Counted from the stretch's first letter, positions 54,396 through 63,566 are shown. The stretch: DNA of 64,000 bases from Planomicrobium stackebrandtii (GCF_030814955.1 NZ_JAUSWB010000007.1:124001-188000); one strand, 5' to 3'. Notes: generated from the sequence alone by a model not told the origin. Numbers and translations are program-made.

Positions 54396-55232
54396 GTGAA
54401 ATATCCAAAATGGATTTTTGTGAACTCCGGTGCGAGCAGCCCTTCTTTCAACATGGCACTTGATGAAGCCTTGCTGATATGGCACAGTGAAGGGCTTATT
54501 CCGCCGGTTATCCGTTTCTACAGCTGGGAGCCGGCCGCGTTGTCGATCGGTTACTTTCAGAAAGTGGAAAAGGAAATTGACATGGATGCCGTCAATCGGC
54601 TAGGCCTCGGATTTGTCCGCCGGCCGACAGGAGGCAGAGGCGTTCTCCATGAACATGAACTTACATATAGCATCATTGTCAGCGAGGATTATCCGGACAT
54701 GCCGGAAACCGTTACGGAAGCTTATCGCGTATTAAGCGAAGGCTTATTGGAAGGCTTCAAGAATCTCGGGCTGGATGCCTATTTTTCGGTTCCGGATACG
54801 GACGCCAAGCGCGCAGATCTGAAAAAACCAAAATCGGCCGTTTGTTTTGATGCACCGAGCTGGTATGAAATGGTCGTCGAAGGAAAGAAAGTGGCGGGCA
54901 GTGCGCAAACGCGCCAAAAAGGTGTGATATTGCAGCATGGTGCCATTTTAATTGACTTGGATGCTGAGAAGCTGTTGTCCGTTTTTAAATTTCCGAGTGA
55001 AGAAGCCAAAGAAAGGATGCGCATCAAAATCCCCGAAAAAGCGGTATCGATCAATTCGATTCGCAAGGAGCCGGCTACTGTGGAAGAATGCATCCATGCT
55101 TTTAAAGCTGGATTCGAACAGGCACTTTCCATTGAGCTTGAGCCTTACACGTTGTCAGAACAACAGTTCGCCGATGTCAAGGCTTTAGAAGAAAAAAAAT
55201 ATGCCAATGCCGATTGGAATTTCCGCGTTTAA
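54396..55232 (+). CDS. lipM: Octanoyl-[GcvH]:protein N-octanoyltransferase (LipM)
   Basis: This 278-residue BPL/LplA-fold enzyme has a GTG start at 54396 behind ATAGGAGGCG. It moves octanoate from acyl carrier protein to GcvH in lipoate synthesis. Cys150, the nucleophile position known for B. subtilis LipM, is present in [14 protein letters not shown]. The [19 protein letters not shown] ligand-binding stretch and the [19 protein letters not shown] lysine motif are intact. The location near the glycine cleavage genes fits its GcvH substrate. Confidence 0.95.
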   Translation: MKYPKWIFVNSGASSPSFNMALDEALLIWHSEGLIPPVIRFYSWEPAALSIGYFQKVEKEIDMDAVNRLGLGFVRRPTGGRGVLHEHELTYSIIVSEDYPDMPETVTEAYRVLSEGLLEGFKNLGLDAYFSVPDTDAKRADLKKPKSAVCFDAPSWYEMVVEGKKVAGSAQTRQKGVILQHGAILIDLDAEKLLSVFKFPSEEAKERMRIKIPEKAVSINSIRKEPATVEECIHAFKAGFEQALSIELEPYTLSEQQFADVKALEEKKYANADWNFRV

Positions 55233-55320
55233 GTGTCTTTTGGCTCATTTTGCAAATCCGCAAAGCTGGAAACCTTGCTAAATAAAGCTTTTAAAAGTGA
55301 CGAAGTTTTGAAGCAGAAAA

Positions 55321-55385
55321 TTGTTATTGAAATGAAGTTTCAATATGTAGTATGCTGGGAATTGAAGTAATACTATATATAGTAT
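55321..55385 (+). promoter_or_regulatory. nrdJ promoter with tandem NrdR-like boxes
   Basis: A perfect 16-bp palindrome ATACTATATATAGTAT (55370-55385) and a related TTTCAATATGTAGTAT (55338-55353; 12 of 16 identical) are separated by 16 bp, the usual spacing of NrdR boxes. TTGTTA (55321-55326) and TATGTA (55344-55349), 17 bp apart, place box 1 over the -10. Repression by NrdR-(d)ATP is expected; nrdR is not in the window. Confidence 0.65.
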
Positions 55386-55418
55386 CTCACTCCATATAAC
55401 ACGAAGGAGGAATTGTCA

Positions 55419-57977
55419 ATGGTTTCTGCCACACAATCCCAGTACTCATTAAATTCAAGATCTTTAAACGAAGATATCCAAACGTTTCCACAAGTGCATG
55501 CAATTACTCCGGATATGAAAGTAACGCATAAAGGGGTATCCCGTCTTGTGATGATTGACCGTTATTCGTTCAAGGATACGGAGAAAAAAACCTTGAAGGC
55601 AGGCGACTTTGTCGTATTGACTGTCAAAGAGGATCCGAAATTCCCGGCCCGCGGCCTTGGCTTTATCGTTTCCATCGATCAGCAGGCCAACAAAGCCCAG
55701 GTTTGGATTGAGGAAGATTACCGAAGCGCAATCGACAATCCGAAGGAGCAGGAAGCAGGCATCGTCAATCGCCCAATCGACGTGATTGAGAAGCCGCTTG
55801 AAGTGTTTTACGAGCAGATTGCGAAACGCAATGCAACAGGACTTGCTTCTGTAGAGAAAACACCTGAAAAACGTCAGGAATGGTTTGAAAAATTCTACCA
55901 GCAATTGGTCGGATTAAAATTCATCCCGGCCGGCCGCGTACTATACGGAGCAGGCGCTGATACAGACGTAACTTATTTCAATTGCTACGTCATGCCGTTT
56001 GTTGCGGACTCCCGCGAAGGCATTTCCGATCACCGCAAACAAGTGATGGAAATTATGAGCCGCGGAGGCGGAGTCGGCACCAACGGTTCGACTCTTCGCC
56101 CGCGCAACACATTGGCTCGCGGAGTCAACGGCAAATCGTCAGGGTCTGTATCTTGGCTTGACGATATCGCCAAACTGACGCATCTTGTCGAGCAAGGCGG
56201 TTCACGCCGCGGAGCACAGATGATCATGCTGGCAGACTGGCATCCCGATATTGCCGAATTCATCATCTCAAAAATGCAGAATCCACGCATCCTGCGCTAT
56301 TTAATCGAAAATACAACAGATGAAACGATCAAGAAATTGGCTCACGATAAATTGAAGTTCAAGCCGCTGACTGATCAGGAAGATGCGATGTACCAGGGAA
56401 TCCTGAACTACCGTGCAATTCCTGGAATGGGCGGATTTAACGAGAAAATCATGCGCGATGCTGAAACAAAGCTGCGCGATGGCGGAACTTATTCAGTCCA
56501 TAATGAAGAATTTTTGACCGGCGCCAACATTTCAGTCACTTTGACGAGCGATTTCATGACGGCTGTCGAAAACGACGAAGATTTCGATTTGCGCTTTCCT
56601 GCAGTGGAATCTTATTCGAAAGAGGAAATGGCGATCTACAATGAAAAATGGCAGGAAGTCGGCGATGTTCGCGAGTGGGAACGCATGGGCCATGGCGTCC
56701 GTGTTTACCGCACGATGAAAGCACGTGAACTATGGAACCTGGTCAATATTTGTGCGACCTATTCAGCTGAACCCGGCATTTTCTTTATTGATAACGCAAA
56801 CGAAAAAACGAATGCGGCAGCATATGGACAAAAAGTTGTGGCAACCAACCCTTGCGGCGAACAGCCATTGGCACCGTACTCAGTCTGCAACCTGGCGGCG
56901 GTCAACTTGGCCCAGTTCGCAGATCCGAAAACGAAAACTGTCGATTTTGAAGCTTTAAAAGAAACGGTTCGCGTCGGAGTTCGCATGCAGGACAATGTGA
57001 TCGATGCAACCCCATACTTCCTTGAAGATAACAAGGTTCAGGCACTCGGTGAACGCCGGGTCGGCCTTGGCGTTATGGGACTTGCTGATCTGTTGATCTA
57101 CTGTGATAAAGAATACGGCTCGCCGGAAGGCAATGACCTTGTGGATGAAATCTTCAAGACGATTGCTACTGCAGCATACGAAGTGTCGACAGACCTGGCA
57201 GCGGAACGCGGCAGCTTCCCGTTCCTTGTCGGCAAAACCGATGAAGAAACAGCAGCACTCCGCAAAGCATTCACCCAAACCGGGTTTATGCAAGGCATGC
57301 CTAAACATGTGCTTGAAGCGGTTCTTGAAAAAGGAATCCGCAATTCGCATCTATTGACGGTAGCACCAACAGGTTCTACCGGTACGATGGTTGGCGTTTC
57401 AACAGGACTTGAACCATACTATTCATTTACGTACTACCGCAGCGGCCGTCTTGGAAAATTTATCGAGGTCAAAGCAGACATCGTCAGTGAATACCTGAAG
57501 AACAATCCGGAAGCGGATGAAGAAAACTTGCCGAAGGCATTTGTCACGTCCATGGACCTGGCGCCTGAAGCACACGCGGATGTCCAGTGCATCATCCAGC
57601 GCTGGATCGATTCATCTATCTCGAAAACGGTCAACGCACCGCGCGGCTATACAGTCGAACAGGTGGAAGGCGTCTATGAGCGTCTCTATAAAGGCGGAGC
57701 AAAAGGCGGTACGGTTTACGTCGACGGCAGCCGTGACTCGCAGGTTCTGACGCTGAAAGCTGAAGACAACACGTTTGAAGAAGAGCAACAGCCGGAAGAA
57801 ACGGGCAAGCGTCCGATCGTCCTGGTCGATACCATTCAGGACATCCGTTCTACCAATGTCAGCATAGGTTCTGAAGTGGGCGACACATGCCCAGTGTGCC
57901 GTCAGGGGACGGTGGAAGAAATGGGCGGCTGCAACACATGCACCAACTGCAATGCTCAATTGAAATGCGGATTATAA
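55419..57977 (+). CDS. nrdJ: Vitamin B12-dependent ribonucleotide reductase (class II)
   Basis: This 852-residue enzyme starts at ATG 55419, 9 bp after GAAGGAGG. It reduces ribonucleotides with adenosylcobalamin as radical source. The barrel carries YFNCYVMPFV, GGGVGTNGSTLRPR, the radical and glutamate motif NPCGEQPLAPYSVCNLAAVN, and VAPTGSTGTMVGVSTG. The C-terminus ends in a zinc-ribbon-like set of Cys pairs (CPVCRQG, CNTCTNCNAQ, KCGL). There is no ATP cone at the N-terminus. It makes DNA precursors without needing oxygen. Likely controlled by NrdR. Single gene with its own terminator. Confidence 0.96.
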   Translation: MVSATQSQYSLNSRSLNEDIQTFPQVHAITPDMKVTHKGVSRLVMIDRYSFKDTEKKTLKAGDFVVLTVKEDPKFPARGLGFIVSIDQQANKAQVWIEEDYRSAIDNPKEQEAGIVNRPIDVIEKPLEVFYEQIAKRNATGLASVEKTPEKRQEWFEKFYQQLVGLKFIPAGRVLYGAGADTDVTYFNCYVMPFVADSREGISDHRKQVMEIMSRGGGVGTNGSTLRPRNTLARGVNGKSSGSVSWLDDIAKLTHLVEQGGSRRGAQMIMLADWHPDIAEFIISKMQNPRILRYLIENTTDETIKKLAHDKLKFKPLTDQEDAMYQGILNYRAIPGMGGFNEKIMRDAETKLRDGGTYSVHNEEFLTGANISVTLTSDFMTAVENDEDFDLRFPAVESYSKEEMAIYNEKWQEVGDVREWERMGHGVRVYRTMKARELWNLVNICATYSAEPGIFFIDNANEKTNAAAYGQKVVATNPCGEQPLAPYSVCNLAAVNLAQFADPKTKTVDFEALKETVRVGVRMQDNVIDATPYFLEDNKVQALGERRVGLGVMGLADLLIYCDKEYGSPEGNDLVDEIFKTIATAAYEVSTDLAAERGSFPFLVGKTDEETAALRKAFTQTGFMQGMPKHVLEAVLEKGIRNSHLLTVAPTGSTGTMVGVSTGLEPYYSFTYYRSGRLGKFIEVKADIVSEYLKNNPEADEENLPKAFVTSMDLAPEAHADVQCIIQRWIDSSISKTVNAPRGYTVEQVEGVYERLYKGGAKGGTVYVDGSRDSQVLTLKAEDNTFEEEQQPEETGKRPIVLVDTIQDIRSTNVSIGSEVGDTCPVCRQGTVEEMGGCNTCTNCNAQLKCGL

Positions 57978-57984
57978 AATGACC

Positions 57985-58018
57985 AGCGCGATGGCCCAGC
58001 AGCCATCGCGCTTTTTTA
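57985..58018 (+). terminator. Terminator after nrdJ
   Basis: A perfect 11-bp stem AGCGCGATGGC / GCCATCGCGCT with a CCAGCA loop is followed by TTTTTTATT. Confidence 0.95.
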
Positions 58019-58057
58019 TTGGCTGGTTGCGTAGTCAGTTTGTCTTGTGCCTCTGGG

Positions 58058-58393
58058 TACTGGACAAGCGTTTGCGCTTTTCTTGCTGTCCAGCTCCAGC
58101 AGCCAGATTCTAGGGTCATAAGCCACCCTGGCTGTACTGCTGAAGAAAGGCCGTTTCGCCAATGTGTCTTATGCCTGTCGAGGGTCCGCAGGAAGCGGAT
58201 CAGCTAACCTGTGCGACAGGAAGTCGCGCAGCTGGGTTAGCATCTTCTTCTGGCTGCTTCGGCTTTTCTAATTGTCCAGCTCCAGCGCCTAGAATCTCGG
58301 GGTCTTAAGTCCGCTTGCCTGTGCGGCACAGAAACGCCGCTTCGGCAACCTGCCTTAAGCCTGTCGATTCTGAACAGGCGCTTCCGCTTTTCT
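58058..58393 (-). repeat. Palindromic intergenic repeat array R3 (one standard unit, one enlarged, one partial)
   Basis: Minus-orientation units lie at 58393-58271 (standard, 123 bp) and 58270-58085 (about 186 bp, enlarged), with a remnant near 58084-58058. The standard unit has stems GCGCCT/AGGCGC, AGAATC/GATTCT, CTTAAG/CTTAAG and GCGGC/GCCGC. The enlarged unit keeps AGCAGCCAGA/TCTGGCTGCT but carries roughly 65 extra bases. Within these a separate perfect hairpin lies at 58203-58241 (GCTAACC / GGTTAGC with an inner TGCGAC / GTCGCG). The array is antisense to both flanking genes. No gene is supported in 57978-58461. Confidence 0.88.
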
Positions 58394-58399
58394 AAAAAG

Positions 58400-58427
58400 T
58401 TGCTCGATTTTTCCGATATGTTAAAAT
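58400..58427 (+). promoter_or_regulatory. Candidate promoter of aroQ
   Basis: TTGCTC (58400-58405) and TAAAAT (58422-58427) are 16 bp apart, directly after the repeat array and 34 bp before the aroQ ATG. Confidence 0.5.
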
Positions 58428-58461
58428 AATTAAGAATGTGTCAAGGGAGGGAGAAGGTCAA

Positions 58462-58902
58462 ATGCGTGTACTGGTTCTGAACGGCCCTAATTTAAACCGC
58501 CTGGGCAAGCGGGAGAAAGAAACATACGGAACCTTTACTTTGGAAGAGCTGGAGCAGGAGCTGGTGGAGTTTTCCTATCACCATGGCATTGAGTTGATTT
58601 GCCGCCAGTCGAATCACGAAGGGGAATTGATTGACTGGATTCACGGGGCTGGAGATGAAGCGCTTTCTGGCATCATTTTAAATGCGGGAGCCTATACGCA
58701 TACAAGCATAGCCATACGCGATGCCATTGCTGCAATCGAGGTCCCAGTTATTGAAGTACATATATCCAATGTCCATAAACGGGAAGAATTCCGCCATCAT
58801 TCGTATATTTCTCCGGTTACTATCGGGCAGATTGTCGGATTTGGGCAGGATGTCTACAAATTGGCGCTGCAAGCGTTGATCTTAAAACAAGAGAGAGGAT
58901 GA
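58462..58902 (+). CDS. aroQ: 3-dehydroquinate dehydratase, type II
   Basis: This 146-residue enzyme starts at ATG 58462 with GGGAGGGAGAAGG ahead. It dehydrates 3-dehydroquinate to 3-dehydroshikimate. The type II signature is VLNGPNLNRLGKREKETYG; the catalytic Tyr is in ETYG and the His in VIEVHISNVHKREEFRHHS. The dodecameric type II family has this length. Corresponds to B. subtilis YqhS. It overlaps yqhT by 4 bp (ATGA). Confidence 0.96.
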   Translation: MRVLVLNGPNLNRLGKREKETYGTFTLEELEQELVEFSYHHGIELICRQSNHEGELIDWIHGAGDEALSGIILNAGAYTHTSIAIRDAIAAIEVPVIEVHISNVHKREEFRHHSYISPVTIGQIVGFGQDVYKLALQALILKQERG

Positions 58903-59966
58903 ACACATTGAAACTTCAAAAATTACGAACTGAAATGAAACAGCGGAACGTCGAGGCAGTACTTGTCACCAGTCCTTATAATTTGCATTACATAACAGAA
59001 TTTACTGGAACTGCCGGGCTGGCGATTGTTACGCCGGAAAGAGCGGTTTTTATCACAGATTTTCGTTACACTGAACAGGCAAACGAACAAATAACAGAGT
59101 TTGAAGTGGTACAGGCAGAGAAAAATCTGATGGACCAAGCCGTTCAGACTGTTAAAGCTATGGATATCCAAACGCTTGCTTTTGAGCAGGATTATATGAC
59201 TTATTCAACGGCAACCCAATACAAAGAAAAAATGGATGCAGAACTGGAACCCATCAGCAACTTGATAGAAAAAATCCGGATGGTCAAGACGCCGGAAGAA
59301 GTTTCTATCCTGAAAGCCGCAGCCAAAATTGCGGACGATGCTTTCGAGCACATTTGTGGATTTATTCGTCCAGGCTTAAAAGAAGTGGAAGTTTCCAATG
59401 AACTTGAATTTTTCATGAGAAAACAAGGGGCGACCTCTTCTAGTTTTGATATCATTGTGGCTTCCGGGCTTCGCTCGGCCTTGCCGCATGGTGTAGCAAC
59501 GGACAAAGTCATTGAAAAAGGCGACATGATCACGTTGGACTTTGGAGCCCTCTACAACGGATACATTTCCGACATTACCCGCACGGTGGCTGTTGGTGAA
59601 CCTTCAGCGCAGATGAAGGAAATTTATGATATTGTATTGAAGGCGCAAGAATTGGGCGTAGAGAAAATCGGACCGGGCATGAGCGGCATCGAGGCTGATG
59701 CGCTGGCACGCGATTTCATCAAGTCCAAAGGGTACGGAGAAGCTTTCGGCCATTCAACTGGACATGGCATCGGCTTGGAAGTCCATGAAAGCCCAGGCTT
59801 GTCATTCAGATCGGAAACGGTTTTGGAGCCAGGCATGGCTGTAACCGTGGAACCGGGAATTTATCTGCCAGGAGTTGGCGGAGTCCGTATCGAAGATGAT
59901 ATACTGATAACCGAGTCAGGAAATGAACGGTTGACTAACTCCACAAAAGAGCTTCGCATTTTATAA
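58899..59966 (+). CDS. yqhT: M24 family aminopeptidase (Xaa-Pro peptidase-like, YqhT)
   Basis: This 355-residue protein starts at ATG 58899 overlapping aroQ; a TTG at 58908 with better Shine-Dalgarno spacing (GAGAGG, 10 bp) gives a start closer to B. subtilis YqhT. The N-terminal creatinase-like domain (1-125) is followed by the pita-bread fold. Metal ligands are visible in [18 protein letters not shown] (two Asp), [16 protein letters not shown] (His), [10 protein letters not shown] (Glu) and GGVRIEDDI (Glu). It probably removes N-terminal residues before proline. The gene adjoins efp, a conserved pairing. Confidence 0.94.
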   Translation: MNTLKLQKLRTEMKQRNVEAVLVTSPYNLHYITEFTGTAGLAIVTPERAVFITDFRYTEQANEQITEFEVVQAEKNLMDQAVQTVKAMDIQTLAFEQDYMTYSTATQYKEKMDAELEPISNLIEKIRMVKTPEEVSILKAAAKIADDAFEHICGFIRPGLKEVEVSNELEFFMRKQGATSSSFDIIVASGLRSALPHGVATDKVIEKGDMITLDFGALYNGYISDITRTVAVGEPSAQMKEIYDIVLKAQELGVEKIGPGMSGIEADALARDFIKSKGYGEAFGHSTGHGIGLEVHESPGLSFRSETVLEPGMAVTVEPGIYLPGVGGVRIEDDILITESGNERLTNSTKELRIL

Positions 59967-59983
59967 CAAACGGAGGAACTATA

Positions 59984-60544
59984 ATGATTTCAGTAAACGA
60001 TTTTAAAACAGGTGTCACAATTGAAGTAGACGGCGGAATTTGGCGCGTCATGGAATTTCAGCATGTAAAACCAGGTAAAGGTGCTGCTTTCGTACGGACA
60101 AAGCTTCGCAATCTGCGTTCAGGAAGCGTTACAGAAAAAACTTTCCGTGCCGGTGAAAAAGTAGCCAAGGCACAAATCGACAACAGCAAAATGCAGTATC
60201 TGTATGCCAATGGCGATATGCATGCTTTCATGGATACAGAAACATACGATCAAATCGAACTGCCTGAAAAAAATATTGAATACGAATTGAAGTTTCTACA
60301 GGAAAACATGGAAGTCCAGGTCATCCAGTTCCAAGGGGAAGTGCTTGGCGTTGAACTGCCGAACACAGTAGTCTTAGAAGTGGTTCAAACAGATCCAGGC
60401 ATCAAAGGCGATACAGCAAGCGGCGGATCAAAGCCGGCGGTCCTGTCAACAGGCTTGTCAGTTCAAGTGCCGTTCTTCATCAATGAAGGCGATCACCTGA
60501 TCATCAACACAACTGATTCTTCATACGTATCACGAGCTCAATAA
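59984..60544 (+). CDS. efp: Translation elongation factor P
   Basis: This 186-residue factor starts at ATG 59984 behind GGAGG. The three beta-barrel domains are of normal length. Lys32, which is modified with 5-aminopentanol in B. subtilis EF-P, is present in [20 protein letters not shown] rescues ribosomes stalled at polyproline. In B. subtilis the spoIIIA operon lies between efp and accB; here only 126 bp separate them. Confidence 0.98.
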   Translation: MISVNDFKTGVTIEVDGGIWRVMEFQHVKPGKGAAFVRTKLRNLRSGSVTEKTFRAGEKVAKAQIDNSKMQYLYANGDMHAFMDTETYDQIELPEKNIEYELKFLQENMEVQVIQFQGEVLGVELPNTVVLEVVQTDPGIKGDTASGGSKPAVLSTGLSVQVPFFINEGDHLIINTTDSSYVSRAQ

Positions 60545-60549
60545 CAAGC

Positions 60550-60579
60550 AAAAGGCCTCTATTTTAGAGGCCTTTTTTT
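60550..60579 (+). terminator. Terminator after efp
   Basis: The stem AAAAGGCCTCT / AGAGGCCTTTT with a short ATTTT loop is followed by Ts, 6 bp after the efp stop. Confidence 0.93.
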
Positions 60580-60670
60580 AAAAAGTCGGCTCAGCTATTT
60601 CAAAACACGCTGAAAAAGTCTAAAATGGAATAGAAATCAGTTAAATACATATTAGGGGAGTAGGATCAAT

Positions 60671-61177
60671 ATGAAAATTCAAGAAATCCGTGAAATTATT
60701 AAATTGGTAGATGGGTCGTCCATTGAGGAATTCTCATACGAATTTGAAGGCGTCAAAGTCAAAATGAAGAAAAGCGGTTCAGGAAATGCCCAGCAAGCTG
60801 GCAGTTCATCCGTCCAAGCGCCCCAAACACCAAAAACTGTAGGACCGCCAAGTTTTTCAGCACCGGCAAAAGAACCGAACGCAGAAGAGTTGGTATCACA
60901 GGAAGCGCCTGAAGTCCTGGTTGACAATGATTCTGAATATCACAAAATTCTTTCTCCGATGGTTGGCACATTTTACGAGTCTCCATCGCCGGACGAGGCA
61001 CCATATGTGCAAACGGGAACAAAAGTTACTGCCGATCAGGTGGTCTGCATCGTTGAAGCGATGAAATTATTCAATGAAATCGAAGCTGAAGTGGATGGGG
61101 AAATTGCTGAAATTCTTGTAAAAGATGGACAGCTTGTTGAATATGGCCAGCCTTTATTCCTCGTGAAAGCAAACTGA
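60671..61177 (+). CDS. accB: Acetyl-CoA carboxylase biotin carboxyl carrier protein
   Basis: This 168-residue protein starts at ATG 60671 behind AGGGGAG. The N-terminus ([20 protein letters not shown]) is followed by a Gln/Pro/Ala-rich linker (about 45-85) and a biotinyl domain. The biotinylated Lys is about residue 132 in [16 protein letters not shown]. It carries CO2 between AccC and the carboxyltransferase for malonyl-CoA synthesis. It lies 17 bp before accC; both are followed by yqhY in one operon. Confidence 0.97.
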   Translation: MKIQEIREIIKLVDGSSIEEFSYEFEGVKVKMKKSGSGNAQQAGSSSVQAPQTPKTVGPPSFSAPAKEPNAEELVSQEAPEVLVDNDSEYHKILSPMVGTFYESPSPDEAPYVQTGTKVTADQVVCIVEAMKLFNEIEAEVDGEIAEILVKDGQLVEYGQPLFLVKAN

Positions 61178-61194
61178 GGAAAGGGGAGATGGCG

Positions 61195-62544
61195 ATGAAG
61201 AAAGTATTGATTGCAAACCGTGGAGAAATTGCGGTCCGGATCATCCGTGCCTGCAAAGAGATGGGGATCGAGACGGTCGCCGTATATTCAGAGGCCGATA
61301 AAGAAGCGCTTCACGTAGAACTTGCAGATGAAGCGTATTGCATCGGTCCAAAACTATCGAAAGACAGCTACCTGAACTTTTCCAATATCATGTCGGTGGC
61401 CAAACTGACCAATTGTGACGGAATTCACCCGGGCTACGGATTTCTGGCTGAAAATGCCAGTTTTGCGGAGCTTTGCGAAGCTTGCGACATCATGTTTATC
61501 GGCCCGACCGCAGATGCGATTTCACGCATGGGCACAAAAGACGTAGCGCGTGAAACCATGCGGCAAGCAGGCGTACCTGTCGTACCCGGTTCAACCGGCA
61601 TCGTAGCCAGTGAAGAAGAAGGACTGCGCATAGCCGATGAACTTGGTTTTCCGGTCATCATTAAAGCAACGGCCGGGGGCGGAGGAAAAGGAATCCGTGT
61701 GGCGCACACGCGCGAGGATTTCGTCAAAGGCTTGAACATGACCCAAAAAGAAGCGGCGGCAGCTTTTGGCAACCCGGGCGTTTATATCGAGAAATTCATT
61801 GAGGATTTCCGCCATATCGAAATCCAGGTGCTTGCGGATTCACATGGCAATGCCATTCATTTAGGGGAGCGCGATTGTTCTATCCAGCGGCGCATGCAAA
61901 AATTGGTCGAAGAAGCCCCATCACCGGCTCTGTCACCCGAATTGCGCGCAGAAATGGGCGATGCTGCCGTAAAAGCAGCGTTGGCTGTCAACTACCGCGG
62001 AGCAGGAACAGTGGAGTTTATCTTTGATGCCGTAAATCAGAAATTTTACTTTATGGAAATGAACACGCGCATACAGGTAGAGCATCCGGTTACGGAAATG
62101 ATTACAGGAATTGACTTGATCCAGCAGCAATTAAAAGTTGCTTCGGGTGACACACTTGCCTATAAACAAGAAGATGTGACATTCAAAGGCTGGTCGATTG
62201 AATGCCGCATCAATGCTGAAAATCCGGCCAAGAACTTTATGCCTTCGGCTGGAAAAGTCGATATGTACCTGCCTCCGGGCGGCATGGGCGTCAGAATTGA
62301 CTCAGCCATGTATTCAGGCTACACGATCCCACCTTATTACGATTCCATGGTGGCCAAACTGATTACGTTTGCGGATACCCGTGAAGAAGCAGTTGCAAAA
62401 ATGAAGCGCGCATTGGATGAATTCGTTATCGAGGGCGTGTTTACAACGATTCCATTCCATTTGAAATTAATGGATCACGAAGTATTCAAATCAGGTGATT
62501 TCAATACGAAGTTCCTTGAAAAATACGATGTACTGGGATCATAA
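61195..62544 (+). CDS. accC: Acetyl-CoA carboxylase biotin carboxylase subunit
   Basis: The protein has 449 residues from ATG 61195 (GGGGAG 6 bp upstream); ATG 61189 overlaps that Shine-Dalgarno. It is an ATP-grasp enzyme that carboxylates biotin on AccB. The N-terminal domain starts KKVLIANRGEIAVRIIRACK; the glycine-rich ATP loop is KATAGGGGKGIRV; catalytic residues are in FMEMNTRIQVEHPVTEM. The C-terminus ENPAKNFMPSAGKV is intact. Length is normal. Confidence 0.98.
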   Translation: MKKVLIANRGEIAVRIIRACKEMGIETVAVYSEADKEALHVELADEAYCIGPKLSKDSYLNFSNIMSVAKLTNCDGIHPGYGFLAENASFAELCEACDIMFIGPTADAISRMGTKDVARETMRQAGVPVVPGSTGIVASEEEGLRIADELGFPVIIKATAGGGGKGIRVAHTREDFVKGLNMTQKEAAAAFGNPGVYIEKFIEDFRHIEIQVLADSHGNAIHLGERDCSIQRRMQKLVEEAPSPALSPELRAEMGDAAVKAALAVNYRGAGTVEFIFDAVNQKFYFMEMNTRIQVEHPVTEMITGIDLIQQQLKVASGDTLAYKQEDVTFKGWSIECRINAENPAKNFMPSAGKVDMYLPPGGMGVRIDSAMYSGYTIPPYYDSMVAKLITFADTREEAVAKMKRALDEFVIEGVFTTIPFHLKLMDHEVFKSGDFNTKFLEKYDVLGS

Positions 62545-62559
62545 GGAGGAGCTTGGCAA

Positions 62560-62955
62560 ATGGCAGAAAAAACGGCACCTTACGTACGCATGAAATCGCA
62601 TGGAGCACAGGATTTAGGGAATATCGAGGTAGCTCCGGAAGTATTGGAAATCATCGCCAGCATCGCGGCATCAGACATTGAGGGTGTTGCCAGCATGCGC
62701 GGCAATTTTGCATCGGGAGTTGTCGAGCGTTTGGGGAAAAAAGTCCATGGCAAAGGCATCAAAACCGATTTGTCTGAAGAAGGACTGGCGATAGACGTTT
62801 ATTGCGTCATCAATTACGGCGTTTCCATTCCAAAGACCGCTTTAAAGATTCAAGAACAAGTACGGCAGACGCTTGAGAATATGACTTCACTTCAGACACA
62901 AGAAGTAAATGTTCATATTACGGGCGTCAATTTTGAGCCCCAAGCAGCAGAATAA
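62560..62955 (+). CDS. yqhY: Asp23/Gls24 family envelope stress protein (YqhY)
   Basis: This 131-residue protein starts at ATG 62560 behind AAGGAGGAG. The DUF322/Asp23 core is visible: GNIEVAPEVLEIIASIAASD, IEGVASMRGNFASG and NVHITGVNFEP. In B. subtilis, yqhY lies in the accB-accC operon and its loss disturbs fatty acid synthesis control, so a link to acetyl-CoA carboxylase activity is likely. The mechanism is not known. Ends before a terminator. Confidence 0.94.
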   Translation: MAEKTAPYVRMKSHGAQDLGNIEVAPEVLEIIASIAASDIEGVASMRGNFASGVVERLGKKVHGKGIKTDLSEEGLAIDVYCVINYGVSIPKTALKIQEQVRQTLENMTSLQTQEVNVHITGVNFEPQAAE

Positions 62956-62960
62956 GCAAC

Positions 62961-63010
62961 GAGGCTGTCCCGTAGACCAGAAAAATGGCTACAGGACAGC
63001 CTCCTCTTTG
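62961..63010 (+). terminator. Terminator after yqhY
   Basis: The stem GAGGCTGTCC / GGACAGCCTC with an inner GTAG/CTAC is followed by a weak T-rich stretch (CTCTTTGTTT). Its core resembles the hairpins at 20363 and 53851. Confidence 0.82.
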
Positions 63011-63162
63011 TTTATAACGGCCAGTCCAAAATATACCTGTATGAAAACCGAGTTTCATAAGGCTCTGACAGCCTATTGACCGAACATTTCAAACATGGAA
63101 GTTCAGCCGGAATACCTGTATAATGGGGGATAATTAGCTGTGAAAAGGAGATCGGATATATT

Positions 63163-63552
63163 ATGAAACGACACGAAGCACGCGAAAAAGCGCTTCAGAC
63201 CTTATTTCAACTAGAGGGCACTGAACTGACCATCGATGAAGCCATGGACCATGTAATGGCTGGAGAAAACGATAATTTCTATAGTTTACTGGTACAAGGC
63301 ACTCATGCCAATCTGGCAGAAATCGACGAAAAACTGGTAGGCCACCTGGAAAATTGGTCATTGGAACGGCTTCCGAAAATTGAACGGACGATTCTTCGCA
63401 TGGCTATCTTTGAACTGGGCTATATGGAAGATGCACCGGCGCGCGTCATCATGAACGAAGCGATTGAACTGAGCAAAACTTTCGGTGATGACAAATCCAG
63501 CCGCTTTGTCAATGGGGTCCTTTCGAAGTTCACAGACGAATCAGCAATTTAA
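63163..63552 (+). CDS. nusB: Transcription antitermination factor NusB
   Basis: This 129-residue protein starts at ATG 63163 behind AAAAGGAG. It is an all-helical RNA-binding protein with the family start KRHEAREKALQTLFQLE and the conserved segment ERTILRMAIFELGYME followed by VIMNEAIELSKTFGDDKS and FVNGVLSKF. With NusE it binds boxA in rRNA leaders. TATAAT at 63119-63124 is a likely -10. folD follows 14 bp later. Confidence 0.97.
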   Translation: MKRHEAREKALQTLFQLEGTELTIDEAMDHVMAGENDNFYSLLVQGTHANLAEIDEKLVGHLENWSLERLPKIERTILRMAIFELGYMEDAPARVIMNEAIELSKTFGDDKSSRFVNGVLSKFTDESAI

Positions 63553-63566
63553 TTGGGGGAATTTAC

